Positions 25,101 through 38,099 of a DNA stretch of 64,000 bases are shown one piece after another (position 1 is the first letter of the stretch; each line of letters opens with the position of its first letter). The DNA is from Phaeoceros laevis (Eukaryota; Anthocerotophyta; Anthocerotopsida; Notothyladales): the NCBI GenBank assembly GCA_049999765.1, contig JBNGIQ010008312.1:1-64000 (forward strand), written 5' to 3'. Under the pieces are notes generated by a model. That model did no database searches, was not told where the DNA came from, and saw only the letters and a list, made by a program, of their open reading frames with translations. The position numbers and the translations under genes are program-made.

Positions 25101-28100
25101 CTTGAGACTCTATAGCATCTTTCCCACTGCTGTCACAATCCGATTCAGAACTGTGAGCTGAGACCTGTAGAGTACTGGCCTCAAACTTGTCACCACCACA
25201 TGTGATTCCAGTCTCGACCAAGGCCTCTGCAAGAGCCTGACCACCGTTTGCTTGAAAAGGCAATTCACGAAGTAACACCAACCAATTGGAAGGAAAAGTT
25301 GTACCGTTAGTATCATAACCGGCATATGACATTATGGACTGTCTAACCAGCATTACCAACTTCCGCAGCCCAGGGGGTAGTGAAACTCTAGAGTCAAGAT
25401 GAAGAGTCACCAGGACTTCTAGCAAGTAAGGCAGCAACATACGCCCCATGTGCTTTGGCAGTGGAGCAGCTCGGGCAGAGCCACAAGCTGTCAAAGTCTT
25501 TCTTTTCGAACATGGAGGGGACACATGTCTGAGCGCTGCAGCCCAATCAGCCCCTCGAACCTGGACTAGAGGAAGAGGAGGGATATCTGATAACGAATGA
25601 GCCTTCTCCGCACATTCCACCAGCTTAGAGATCGGGCAAGCTCGCCTCAAAGCTGTCATAGCTGCCTCCACGCACAGGGCCTGTAAGTCTGCACCAGCAA
25701 ATCCTGATGTTACTCTTGCAACAGCAGATAGTAGCCGTAACGACGGACATGGCACCCACTTCCGGGTGTGAAGAGCAAGAATTGCCTCCCTCTCACGGAC
25801 TAAAGGTAAAGGAAATAGGATTTCCCGATCAAAACGTCCAGGCCGACGGAGGGCAGGATCCAGAGCATCAGCCCTATTGGTAGCTCCAATCACAACAACA
25901 GAACCCCTTGAATTAAGCCCGTCCATCAATGCAAGAAGTGTTGAAACCACTGAGCTGTGTGTCTGGTCATTTTGACCAGACCTGCTGGGTGCAAGCCCAT
26001 CCATTTCATCGAAAAATATGATTGAAGGTTGGCATTCCTCGGCAATCTGAAACAAAAGTCTAAGCTGCTTCTCAGAATCTCCCACATACTTGCCCAAACA
26101 GTCAGCACCCTTGCGAGCAAAGTAGGCCACTTTCTGCCCACCTCGTGCACAAGCTCCAACCATAGCTCGAACAACATGAGTTTTTCCAGTCCCAGGGTAT
26201 CCATGCAGGAGAACTCCTCTAGGTGGGCAAACTCCAAGCCTATTATACACATCAGGATAAAGAAGTGGTAAAGTGACGACTTCCTTCAGGGACTGTATGA
26301 CATCCTCCAGGCCTGCAACTGATTCCCATCCCTCTGATAGCAATGTACCATCATCATTCACTGCCTGTCCCCCAACCTGGACAGGCACCATTCTGGCAAG
26401 ATCCCGTTGAAGGCGCTTGCGTTCACGCCTCAAAAACTCCTCATCCTCTGCAGTATTTTCTACCCACTTGTCTTCAGCCTCAAGGTCCTTTAACCGAGCA
26501 CATGCAGCAGCTATCCTCCGCTCCCGTACCATTTTGGTGAATCCACCAACATGAAAATCTGTACCATCCTCGAATTCGCATAAGCCTGTTTGAGCATTTG
26601 CACTCCCTGGCTTCTTCTGCCCCCGAGGATGCAGCAAATGCATGTGATCGATGCAGGTCATCAAATATTTCACGTGATCGAAGACACACCCCTCAAGCCG
26701 TGCACATGGCTACAAAGAGGACAAGAGATGGAGTGAGCTGTCTTTACCAGCAGCAAAAATACTGAAATTGACACCATCAGAATGTAGAAATGTAAGTCGC
26801 ACTACTCCTGAAAGGTTTGTACAATTCAGGGACTACCAGGTGAAAAGTCCGTGGGCAGCGCTCCATGCAGCAGCCGATTGTAGCTCCAGGTAGACTGCAT
26901 GAGGTGCATTTCAGATAACGACCTCGGCGGAGGGCTGCTTTAACATTCTTCATACGCCCCACTCCTGAAAAGTACACCTGATCCCAGACCACAATTTCAA
27001 AGTCCAGTGCAATCCTTGGTTTAGATACCTGTCAAAACAAACTAAAGACTTCTGGCCTTCTAAGACAATGCAGCCACTCACCTCAGGACTCCAGATTGCA
27101 CACTGTCGATGAACCCAAACTCCTTGGACACCTGTACGGGATGTAAGTGGGCCAACAAGTTGCCCTAACCACCCTTCACTATCTTCAAACCCCTCACCCT
27201 TATCAAGGACAGATTTTCCACGGAGAAACTTCCCATCTTCTGTATGCATGTCCTTGGAAGGACGTCCATCACTGCTGCCTCCACAAAGGCCACACTTCAA
27301 ACTCCGCAGGTAGGCAGCATGTAGATCAGAAGCAAGATGTAGGTCAGTATCAGCAGGTTGCTCACTGTCCTTTTCCACACCAGTCTTCTGGCACACATCA
27401 CCTCGATCTTTCCTAGTTCCATCAGATAAATGTATTGCTCCAGCCTCACATGATTCAGGAACAAGTCGTTTTCTCATGTCCTCAGCTTTCTGCATTAACA
27501 TGGTGTCGCTTTCCTGCCCTTGTTTGCTTGCCATTGGCTGTAAGTTGGCCAAATCCTTCAAACAGCTGGCCTCAAGCCCGTTTACAGTTCCTTTTTTGAC
27601 AGAATCAGGAATCATAATTTGCTCAGGTTGCCGTACATCCATTCTGACTGCACTTCCAACAATCAGCTCATCCCCAGGTACTTTGCTTTGAACAGATTGT
27701 CCTGGACTGGAAGATATTTCAGCTATCTCTTCGACACTGCATGCCTGCAGCGCTTCCTGCACAATCACTTTGTGCCCTTGTCCACTAACCTCATTCATCC
27801 CATCAGATTGGACATAACCAATAACAGACCTCCACTCGGACTCGCCACTAGACATTTCTAAAGGTAGAGCATCTGATGATAAGTTTAAGCCAGTTTCACC
27901 AGCCCCTGTGACACGAGAAGTGCGAGCTGGCAAAACAACACTCCTTTCATGATGCAATAAACAACTACCAGACTCAGCAACCACAGTAGGTACTCCATGA
28001 TCTGTCGTTGCATGTGTTGATGTGAACCCTTGTCCAGTTTCCTCTCTACTCCGCAACATACATGCGACATCTTCTCCAACTCCAGTCTTGCCCTCCCCAG

Positions 28101-31100
28101 CACAGTGGTTACCTTCTTCCTTCGACAACAGAATTTCCTCACAAGCATCCTGTGATGTGCAAACGTCTCTGACAGCACTCAACCCTTTTGGGTACGTGCA
28201 ACTGTTATCCAATTCTTCATGTGCCAACTTCGAAGTGAACTTCCTCATTTTCAATGAGATACAATCATCTCTGGAGGCTGATTTACCAGAACTTCCTGGA
28301 CTGATCTCAGTTGACATATCTGAAGCCTCTCTGCAGTCACCCAGGTTGTCTGAAAGGGCTTGCCCCTTATAACTTACAGGACACGCCAGGAAGGGACCTT
28401 GCTGTGGCACACCTCCTTGGTCCAGTAGCTCTGATGCGACAGCTGCCTGTGAGTTTACAGGGGACCTGGTCTCATCAAGACTAGGCCTTTCATCAATTGC
28501 ACCGTGGGAGCTACATTTCTCTTGTGGCGAAGCATTTTTATTGAAAATTATCACAGCCTCACTGTACATGGGATCACTCTGCCCGTCAGCATCACCATCA
28601 CCTCCAGGATTCTGGTCCATCTCTGCCACGTCAAATAGATGCAGATCTCTACCCCTCTTTCTCCTGCAGTACACTTTTACACTGTCATCAGGTCCCAACC
28701 CCAGAACTTGATACTGCTTTTCCAGAGCCGAACCTTCAACATCATTATACACTATAGGCATTTGGTTGAGTTTCTTAGACAACGCAATGAGAGTTGACGA
28801 GTATACACTCTCCATGGGCATCAAGAATTTTGAAACAGACCCTGACTGCAACGGCTGGCTTTCCATATCAGATACTGTAGTTGGCATCTCTTCTTGAGTT
28901 CCAGCAGAATGTTTCGTTGGTGTAGCTACACTTGATCTATCTGTGGCTAGCTGCAAGTTCAACAGACTGCCCTCATCCACCGTATGACCAGGACACAAAT
29001 CACCCTGGCCTAACGGCACCACCCTGGACCCTTCCCTTTCACCTCCAACCACTTCTTGCATGCAAATGCACTTAACATCATATCCTTCCTCTTTCCCTTC
29101 TTGAGGTTCTCTGGATACCTGTCCCAAACCGTCACCATCACGTTTGATAAGAGGAACAAAACCAACAGTGCCTTCTATCATAGCCTCGGTACTGCCCACA
29201 GCGAATCCTTTGTCAAACCCTGTGACTGGTTCTGTGCAAGCATTGGTTTCAACGGCTGAATTCTCAACGGCAGGCTCGTCTGCATATGTTGTGCCTTCCC
29301 TTGTATCAGTAGATGAGTTACTGATGTGCTTTCTGTGCCCACAAACCCCTGCATCTTGTAAATCCTGCCCAAGACGGGTGTTACTCTGAATCACAGGAAG
29401 TTCGATACTACTATCCACAGCAGTCCTCGCCAGATAGTCAGTATGCTTGATCAAAATGGTCGTATCACCAATTGATCCAGCACCCCGTTGGGCTTCATTT
29501 GTCAGCTGTTCAGAATCGTCAAGCTGGGTGCCTTGGGACACAAACACAGTATCCCCAGGGTCCTGGAACGAATGGAAGCTTTCCAGCAAAGATTTCTGAA
29601 GTTCACTTATTTCCTGTTCCTCTAATTCAGCTTCAATTCTCACGCCATCGACAGGTTGTGATTCTTCCACTCTAGCAGGGAACTCGATATCTGTTGATAT
29701 ACCCATTTGATCCCCAAGAAAGGGACTAGTCTGCACAGCAGTACCCATAACGTCGAGTTCAGGTTTTGGAATCCTAGGAGAACAGGTGTCCGCACCTTGG
29801 GAGCCACCAAACTGCGCTTGCCCCTGTAGGGAGAGCAACAAGCATTCGCCACTAGGAGGTTCACAATTTTCGTTTTCAGGTGCCCTTGCCAATTCGACAT
29901 GACTGGCAGGGCTCCCTCCGGCAAGCGTCCAACCTGTTTGGGCTCTGATCGTTTCGCCTCCATCTAAGACTTGTCCGGTTTCTGGTTCATTAGAGCTGGA
30001 ACCCTGAGCCCCTTGCACCAGGGATGGATTTCCTTCTCCGGTAAGCTTTTCTGTACACTCGACAGAACGAACATCTTGGGCCACAATATCTATCATATCC
30101 TCCTCTATCCACCCACCGAGACATCTCTGATCAGTCTCGCTACACATTTCCTGCGAAAAAGAATCTATTGTAGGCAAAGAAGCCATGTTCTGTATATGGA
30201 AACTTTCGGCTTCAGCCTCGGAAATGACAAGCTCAATCTTCTCCTGCGACCCTTCTGGCGGAACAGAGACATCGGTATCAGTGAGTAATAGATCTTCTAC
30301 GACAGCATAACCATCCTTCCTGCCGCTGCTCAAGTGCTCCTCAACGTCATGAGTATCGTCAAGGACACGTTCCCTCCCAACATCAGCACATCCTCTGTGA
30401 ATATCCTCACCAACTGGACTCGATATTTTAAGCACCTGCAATGTTTGTCCAGGAACACCGCTGGCTGTGAAGGTGATCTTTTCGCTTCGAGATTCAGGTG
30501 TAGACATGGTTCCCTTAGACAATCCAGCTTCATCATTTCGAACCGTACCACTATCACCATGCGGCCCGGCTTCACGTAGGACATCGTCGTTACAGTTGCC
30601 TGATGGAAATTCAACAACCATAACCCCATTATTACTAACATCATCCTTCTGCAAATCATCTTCCGAAGCAGACAGCAAGCCACCTCCCTCCTCCCCGCCG
30701 TCCATAATCTCCTGAGAGCCTGAGCAATCGTCCGTCTGGGCTCTGTGAACTGCACTCAACTCTTGAGCGCCATTACGTGGCGAGTAATACGTTCCTCGCA
30801 ACGAATCTGTCTCCTGCTTGCCGGCATCCACAAAAGACAAGGCTTGCGCCTTGTCCAAATCTGAAACAGCGTCCGCCGATACTCTCGCAGGACTTCCCAG
30901 CCGAATTGGACATCTCAGTGCCTCATCTGCTTCTGTAGGCTTCAAGCCAGAATCGAAAACTTCCGCCATGTCACCACTAGAAGAAGACACAGGTTCCGCG
31001 AGTCCCCCGTGAACATCACCGGCGAGAAATTTGCTGGTTTGAGGTTCAAGCACCTCGTTCTCTGAGCTTTCGTCCGCAGAGGAGCGCACCACCTTCTCCT

Positions 31101-32037
31101 CGTCATCGTCATTCCCTCCTCCCTCGACCAGGCCAACTGGATCCGTCCTTGTTGTCACAGATGGTGATGTAGTAGTTTCCAAGCCACGATCCTCATCCGC
31201 GACGTCCTGATCTGAGGCGCTATCTTCCACAGCCACCTCAGACGCGCATTTCTCAATTGCTCCCCTCGAGCCGATTCCTAGATCGGCCAAGCGTTTCTCA
31301 ATCCTCGGACGCTTTCTGCGAGCTAGTAGCAACCTCGCACGCCGCCGGGACTGATCCGCAGATTTGCCAACATCTTCCTCGGACGACGACTCGACCTCGT
31401 CCGCGCTTGCACCTGTACCCAGACCTCCGTTCAATTTCTCTTTCCTGTTCTTCTGAATCCAGGCGTTGATCTCCCTAGATCCTTGGACCTCCGACACGTC
31501 TACGTGTAACCAGACCTCCGGCTCCGGCTCATGTTCCCCGGCATCCACCTCCTCCTTGACCCTACTCCAACGCCTCTTTCTCTTTCCCCAGCTCTTCAGC
31601 ACAGGCTCCTGCTTCTCCTGCACCTGCTGCTTGCAAACAACACCTCCACCACGAGGTGCGGCATTGTCATCCGCAATTTCCTCCCAGAAAGGCTCCTTGG
31701 TCCCGAACCTGTCCAAATTACGGTATCCCACCCGCAAACAGTGCTTTAGTCGCTCACTCCTCCTCTCGACAACCTGCTCCACCCCAGCACTGCCACTGGC
31801 AGCACCTTCAGGCACCTTGAGGCGCTTCCGGCCATTACCAAGGCTGCAATCGGCAACAGCAGGCGGAGCAGGACGGGGTCTCTTGCTGACACGGGCCTTG
31901 CTGGATTGGGCTGCTGCCTCGCCACCTTGGGCTTGCTGCTGAGGCCTGGATCTTAAACCCTGCCTCCTGGTCGACCCGCCTGCATCTCCTGCTCCGCTCC
32001 ATTGCCCCTGCTCGGATTGCACTCTTCTGCGACTCAT
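22177..32037 (-). CDS. Very large ePHD-AAA ATPase of the plant ATAD2/TAT-binding-like group (At3g15120-like), six exons
   Basis: Nuclear chromatin-type ATPase, about 3100 aa. Start taken at ATG 32037 (MSRRRVQSEQ); the frame is open further upstream but without an ATG. Exon 1 (32037-27082) encodes a basic N-terminus with RKRR-type stretches, then more than 1000 residues of acidic, Ser/Glu-rich low complexity, then the start of an extended PHD finger (CGLCGG, WVHRQCAIWSPE). Exon 2 (about 27030-26842) continues it (CTSCSLPGATIGCC, CPRTFHL). Exon 3 (about 26710-24828) has the AAA module: GYPGTGKT Walker A, SIIFFDEMD Walker B, GATNRADALDPALRRPGRFD sensor and Arg fingers. It then opens a second AAA-like module with degenerate Walker A GAPKSGQS. 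Exon 4 supplies CIIFMPNFEHWAL in the Walker B place. Exons 5-6 end with a low-complexity tail. The second module is probably non-catalytic. The N-terminal half is much longer than in the Arabidopsis relative (about 1950 aa, from memory). Confidence 0.88.
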
Positions 32038-32227
32038 AGCATCGAGACATGAGCTGCGAAATGCTGCTGCATCACGCAATCGGCAAGGGCGGGCTTGAAT
32101 CTGGGTTGCGGCCCTTGGGATCGCGCTATGTCCCTCGAAGAATGGATGCTTGTGACGCGTCGTGAGGGTTTCCTCCACTTCCCTGGCAGTCAGGGTTTTC
32201 TGAACTTAGTTTCTGCTCTGCTGCTGC

Positions 32228-32241
32228 TTTTATAATATATG
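32228..32241 (-). promoter_or_regulatory. TATA-box-like element of the AAA-ATPase gene
   Basis: Read on the minus strand this is CATATATTATAAAA, about 190 nt upstream of the ATG at 32037. A start site about 30 nt downstream would give a 5' UTR of about 160 nt. Confidence 0.5.
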
Positions 32242-32679
32242 CTCGTAACAGGAAGTCGCGACGAAGTCTGCCTGGCTTTTATGTCTTTGGAAATCACGGC
32301 ATGCGGGTTAGTTCCCCTGGAGTCGCGGCATACGAGGGGCCCACCGAATTTCGATTCCCCACGAGTCCATTTCTAGGCCGTTCAGGTCTCCAATGGCAAA
32401 ATGAATGGGCCCGCACATTCTTGACATGAATCACATGCACTATGTGGGATAGGTACAAGTAACCTTGAAAATAGCAAGCCCACAATATGAATAACATGAA
32501 AAGTATCATGACTTTACGATGCCAGCCGTACAGATGATCTGAAGAGGCTCCATCCTAGCTGCAGGTCTCGTAGATCTGTGAGGGTGGCATTTGCTTGCAT
32601 AGAATGTGAGATCTCTCTATTCTTCCGGGGATTTCCCTGTTGCTCTGAGCATTGCTAGTTTGGGCTCTAAGCATTCGCA
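32242..32679. other. Intergenic stretch between ATPase promoter and PPR-E 3' end
   Basis: About 440 bp with no gene or repeat that I recognise. Confidence 0.5.
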
Positions 32680-35149
32680 TCACCAGTATTCCCCACATGA
32701 ACACTTCCCATCCTTGTATACATGAAAGCGACTTGCATCTCTGCAAATTATTGTTCGCTGCTCCATTTTTGATACCAGTGCAATGGCCCTGTGACAGTCT
32801 TCGCACACTCTCAGATTCTTCACCACACGGATGGTTGTGCCTTGGGGAGTCTTGTGCAGTGCATATGCAATAGCTAGCTTCTCGCTGTGCCCACATAATG
32901 CAGCCTCCTTCTCGTCTTCAGGTATGTCTCGCAACACCGAGCCGAGATGAGGTACATATCCTTTTTTCTTAAGCTTGAGGATAAGAGCTTTTACATTTGC
33001 ATCTACGTCCTGCCATTCAGGATGCTCTCTATCCCCCGCCACAAACCTATGCACAACACCTACGCTGTCAGTCCACCAGCTCTGTCCTGGCTTCTTCGGT
33101 GCTTGTGCTCGTACCCTCATTGCAACGACCTCCTTCGCGTCCTCCTGCCTTTTAGCAGCTGCATAGATGTTTGACATCGACACATATGCTGCAGCATCAT
33201 CTTTGTCCAACTTCACCGCAGATTCAAAAGCTGTCCTTCCAATTTCCACATTACTCCATTTACGACATGCACCCAACACACTACTCCACACCACTGCATC
33301 AGGCTGGAAAGGCATCGTCCTCACCATCTCCATTGCCTTGTGGACTTGGCCGGCTCTACCAAGCAAATCAACCATGCAAGTATAGTGCTCGAGAGTTGGA
33401 TTGATGCCATAATCCCTGGTCATAGACTCGAAATACTTCTGGCCCCTGTCAACAAGCCCCACATGACTGCATGCAGTGAGAAGACCAACAAATGTGATGC
33501 TGTCTGGCTCTACACCTTCCTGCCTCATCCTCTGGAACGAATCAATCACAGCTTTGATATCTCCTAGGTGGGCATACCCTGCAATCAACGCACTCCAGGT
33601 TACTACATCTCTCGTACCTAGTGCATTGAAGACCTGTTGAGCATCGACCATGCTCCCACATTTACAGTACATGTCAATGAGAGCATTTGCAACAGATAGA
33701 TTAGCCTCAAGTCCGACTTTGCAAATGTCAGTATGGATCTCCTTCCCCTTCTCCAATCCTGCCACAGTACCACAAGCCTGGAGGAGGCACATAAATGTTG
33801 CAGCAGGGGCTGATGTGATGCCCTCCAATTGCATGTCTCTGTATAAGCTGAAGGCTTCTTGACTAAACCCGTTTTGAGCATATCCGCCAATCATCGCAGT
33901 CCACGTCACTACGTCCCTTGTCAGCAACTTGTCAAACACCCTGCGTGCATCCTCTAAGCTCCCGCACTTTGCGTACATGTCTACAAGACAGGTGCCAACA
34001 ACTACGTCAGCTTCCAGTCCCCTTTCTTGAATTTGTGTGTGCACCTGCTTGCCCTGATGCAAAGATCTGACGGAAGCACATGCTTGCAGGAGGCAGACAA
34101 AAGTTACTTGATTTGCTACTGTTACACCTTCCTGCTGCATTCTTTCATAGAGAGCAAGGGCTTCCTGACCGAGTCCCTGCTCAGCATATCCTGCAATCAT
34201 GGCAGTCCATGTAATGACATTTCTGTATGGCGCATTGTCAAACACCCTGCACGCATCCTCTAAGCTCCCACACTTGGCATACATGGTTAGCAGACCATTG
34301 CCAAGAACAATATCTGCTCCCATTCCACTTGCTTCGATTTGTTCGTGAATTTTCTTTCCCTGATGCAAAGCTCTCATGCCGGCACACGCTTGCAGAAGGC
34401 AAAGATATGTAACACGACTCAATGAAGTGATCCCCTGCTTTAGCATGGTTCCATAAAGGCTAAGAACTTCTTGACCTAGTCCATGGTGGGCATATCCTGT
34501 CAACATAGCATTCCATGCCACAACGTCTTTGGTTGCCAAACTGTCAAACACCCTGCGAGCATCCTGCAAACTTCCACATTTAGAATACATGTCCACCAAG
34601 CAGGTCCCCACCACCAAATTCTGCTTATCTGCAGATGCCAGAAAATCAGCATGAACCTTCCTGCCGGACGACAGATCTCCTGCAGAGGCACAAGCTTTTA
34701 AGGCTGCTGCAAATATGCGATTGTGTGGATTCAGAGTGGACTCACGCATCTGCCGATACAGTCCTATAGCTTCTCTTGGCTGCCCATGTCGAGCATGAGC
34801 CAAAATGATGGACGCCCACATATGACGGCTTGGTGTTGGGACCTTGGAAAAGACCTCCGTCGCTTCCTCCAACCTCCCGTGAGATGAATACATACAAATG
34901 ATCTGGTTGGCCAAAACTGCGTTCGACTCCATCCCACATTCCAATACATGGGCATGAACCCGGCTGCCAAGAACCAAATCTTTTTGTGCAATGCACTTCT
35001 TAAGAGCTCCGGAAATAACAGAGTAGTCAACATGACGAGCTCGTTGCACCATAAGGTGGAACGGTCCAACAATGTCACTGATGAGCGGTCTCTCCTGGCA
35101 TAGTTTGCTCCAGCTTCCACGATGTACAGTCCCTTCATACTCTGCCAAC
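32680..35149 (-). CDS. PPR-E: PLS-class PPR editing factor with complete DYW:WW deaminase (5' exon unresolved)
   Basis: The frame opens at a splice acceptor (TTTTGCAG) with exon 2 starting in phase 2 at 35149, not at an ATG. A possible 47-nt exon 1 is 35281-35235 (MEAAIGRQGRSPDST, donor GTGAAC), but it makes a poor transit peptide. The body has five triplet blocks (MYAKCGSLEDACRVF), then E1/E2 (MPFQPDAVVWSSVLGACRKW), PG box KKPGQSWWTDS (the WW signature) and a full cytidine-deaminase-like DYW domain. The latter has CGHSEKLAIAYAL with the HxE motif, NLRVCEDCHRA with CxxCH, FHVYKDGKCSC with the second zinc set, and C-terminus GEYW in place of DYW. The deaminase should be catalytically competent. 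Expected role: C-to-U editing of an organellar transcript, inferred from family. Divergent from PPR-G. Confidence 0.9.
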
Positions 35150-35279
35150 CTGCAAAACAAGATAGTTGAAGTGCATCAGGGAGAACACCGCCCGAGAGAC
35201 GGAGGTTGGAAACTGAGAAACAACTCAAGTTCACAAAGTTGAGTCGGGAGAACGTCCTTGACGCCCGATAGCTGCCTCC
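35150..35279. promoter_or_regulatory. Shared 5' region of the divergent PPR-E / PPR-G pair
   Basis: Only about 130 bp lie between the PPR-E exon 2 acceptor and the PPR-G ATG. Candidate start codons of the two genes even overlap in a CATG at 35279-35282. The two genes therefore share a promoter region or have overlapping 5' UTRs. Confidence 0.45.
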
Positions 35280-37718
35280 ATGCTTAAGGCTTGGCTGTTA
35301 AGCTGCCACCGACACGCCAGCAGTGTTTCCTGGTGGCCGGTGTTCTTCAAACCGAGGTACAAGCGACTCTTGTGGACAGTGGTTGCGGATGCAGACCACC
35401 GTGCAGTACACCCAGCCGGAGACAGACCATATTATCAGTACGACAGCCCTCCGAGGTAAGAGACCTGCAGTCAGAACATTTACAGAGGTTTGTAGTCCAG
35501 CTTCGCTGTGCATGTGAAACATCAGACATCATCACTGTTGTGACTTCAGATTTCGTCTTTTCTATGCAGCGGGGTGCTAGCGAGTGATGGAGGTGTTTCA
35601 AGCTACATAGCCTGGAGCAAACTTTGTGCCGATGGACAGGTTTATGAAGCATTTCAGGTCCTTGACCTTATGGCCCAGCGAGGAAATGCAGTTTCTGCAG
35701 ACATGATTTATCGCATCCTAAAAGGATGCATTGTGAAGAAAGACCACGAGCTGGGTAGTAGAGTGCATGCTCTTGCTGTGAGCACTGGGCATGAGTTAAA
35801 TAATTCTCTGGCAAGTCAAATTATTCGAATGTATGCTTCTCAAGGAATGTTGTTGGAAGCAAACCAGGTATTCAGTAAACTGCCTACGCCAAATTTGTTT
35901 ACTTGGACATCGATCATTTCAGCACATGCAGATCATGGCCAAGCAAAGCAGGCTGTAAAACTATATCAGCATATGCAAGAATCAGGTGTGTTTCCAGACG
36001 AGTACGTTTATGTTGCTATTCTCAAAGCATGTGCCAGCGCAGCAGATCTAGCCTTGGGAAAGCTTGTGCACGGTGATGTGATAAAACATGGCTTGGAGTC
36101 AAGCCTTTATATTGGAAACGCTCTGACGGACATGTACTGCAAATGCCGAAGCCTGGAGGATGCTCGTCGAGTGTTTGAGAGGTTGCCAACCCGAGATGTA
36201 GTTACATGGAATATGTTGATTGCAGGATATGTTCAGCATGGGCTATGTCAGAAAGCCTTACAACTTTACAAAAGCATGCAACAGTGTGGCGTGGTCCCAA
36301 ACAAATTTACATTTGTCAGTGTGCTAAAAGCTTGTGGCGTTATTGGATCAATTCAAGAAGCCAAGTCTGCACACGATCAAGTTGTGGCGAGGGGATTTCA
36401 AGGAGATTCAGTCATAGGCAACACCTTGGTAGGAATGTATGCAAAATGCCAGAGCTTGGAAGACGCTCACATCGTCTTTGATAGCCTCAAGAGAAAAGAC
36501 GTTGTAACATGGACTGCCCTCATTGCTGGGTATGCTCAGCAGGGACTTGGTTATGAAGCCCTTGAAGTTTACAGAAAGATGCAGGAGGATGGTGCAGCTG
36601 TGGGCAATAGTGTCACGTTTGTGTGCATTTTGAAAGCATGTGGCAGCATTGGGGCTCTGAAAGAGGGCAAGCAGATTCACTCTACTGTGGTTGAAAGAGG
36701 ACTGGAGGCGGAGGGTTATGTTGGCAACGCGCTTCTAGATATGTACATCAAATGTGGAAGCATGGAGGATGCTCATGAAGTATTTCACAGATTGCCCAAG
36801 AAAGATGTGGTGGCATGGACTGCTCTCCTTAAAGGTTACGGCCAGCATAATGATGGTAAAAGGGCCTTGCAGTGTTTTGAGGAAATGAGACAGCACGGGA
36901 TTGAGCCTGATTCTACAACATTCACTTGTCTTCTCGGAGCACTCAGTCATGTGGGCATGGTGACGGAGGGTCAACAGTGCTTTCAAATGATGGTAGAAAG
37001 GCATGGCATTACCCCGGCAGCTGAGCACTATACCTGCATGGTTGATCTTTTGGGCCGGGCAGGGCGGTTGGACGAGGCTGAAGAGCTACTCTTGACAACG
37101 CCAATTAGAAACGATCTGGTGGGCTGGAGGTCCTTGCTCAGTGCTTGCAAAACGCATGGCAACTTAGAAATAGGTCGTCGCTGCTTCAATCAGCTGGTTC
37201 GAATTGAACCTCAACAATCAGCTGCGTATGTGCTTATGTCAGACATCTATGCAAATTGCGGCAGGTTGCAGGATGTAGAGGACATGGAGAATCTGAGAAA
37301 CTGGGGCGGTATCCAGAAGAAGCCTGCCACGGCCTCAATCGAAATAGATGAAAAGCTTCATGAGTTTATTGTCGGGGATAAAAGGGGTGATACTTCTGCA
37401 AAGCTGAGGAGTCTCACCTCACAAACGGAAGGGGAAAGAACTGTGGAGGAGATGATTTCCAGCTTCGAGCCCCTGGATGACAAGGATAAGGAAGACTCCC
37501 TATGTGGACATGCAGAGAAACTAGCCTTGGCTTACGGTCTCCTTAACACACCTGCAGGCCAAACTTTGCTTGTCACAAAGAATCTGCGGATGTGTGACCA
37601 CTGCCATAGTGGCACTAAAACCATTTCCAAGATTGAACAAAGGGAGATCATTGTTAAAGATGCACACCGAGTACATCATTTTAAAGATGGGATGTGCTCT
37701 TGTGGGGATCATCAATGA
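35280..37718 (+). CDS. PPR-G: PLS-class PPR editing factor with DYW:KP deaminase, two exons
   Basis: 774 aa. Exon 1 (35280-35455) starts at the first ATG after an in-frame TGA. It encodes a strong targeting peptide (MLKAWLLSCHRHASSVSWW, then basic and Trp-rich). A 114-nt GT-AG intron (35456-35569, donor GTAAGA, acceptor TATGCAG) joins in phase 2 to exon 2, whose open frame begins at a non-ATG codon. Four triplet blocks precede E1/E2 (GYGQHNDGKRALQCFEEM, HYTCMVDLLGRAGRL). The PG box reads IQKKPATASIEID, the KP signature. The deaminase has CGHAEKLALAYGL, NLRMCDHCHSG and VHHFKDGMCSC, and the C-terminus is GDHQ rather than DYW. KP-type factors are tied to U-to-C editing. Predicted role: conversion of a specific organellar U to C. 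Confidence 0.92.
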
Positions 37719-38099
37719 ACGACCGTGCTTGTAGCTCAAGTTCTGGGACAGTACAAAGCAAAGACTGCTTTTGCGCATGTACTTAGTTGTTGACCTTATT
37801 TCCAACGGTGTCCCTGCATGTGTCACTATTCACTTCAGTTGAGAAGGAGAGCCGGGTGCACGATGTTGCATTCGACATCTCAATCTTGTTGCATTCGACA
37901 TCACAAGCTTTGTCACTTTGTCAAAGAAAAGCTAAGATACTTCAAAAGAGTGAATAATCTTGTAGTTTTTTGTAAAGAATGAGATCCAACAAGAAATCAC
38001 AAACTATAGACAGAGCCTGGCAATTAGGAATTGGACAAAATTCTAAGCAAAACCACGGAAACCCAATTAACCTCAAGAGTAAATCTTTCAATAAATAAA
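37719..38099. other. 3' flank of PPR-G up to assembly gap
   Basis: No coding signal. A short direct duplication (TTGCATTCGACATC, twice near 37865-37905) is the only structure seen. Confidence 0.5.

Noticed and set aside
32038-32178. Start of the AAA-ATPase at 32178
   Set aside because: The codon there is GTG; the first ATG in frame is 32037.
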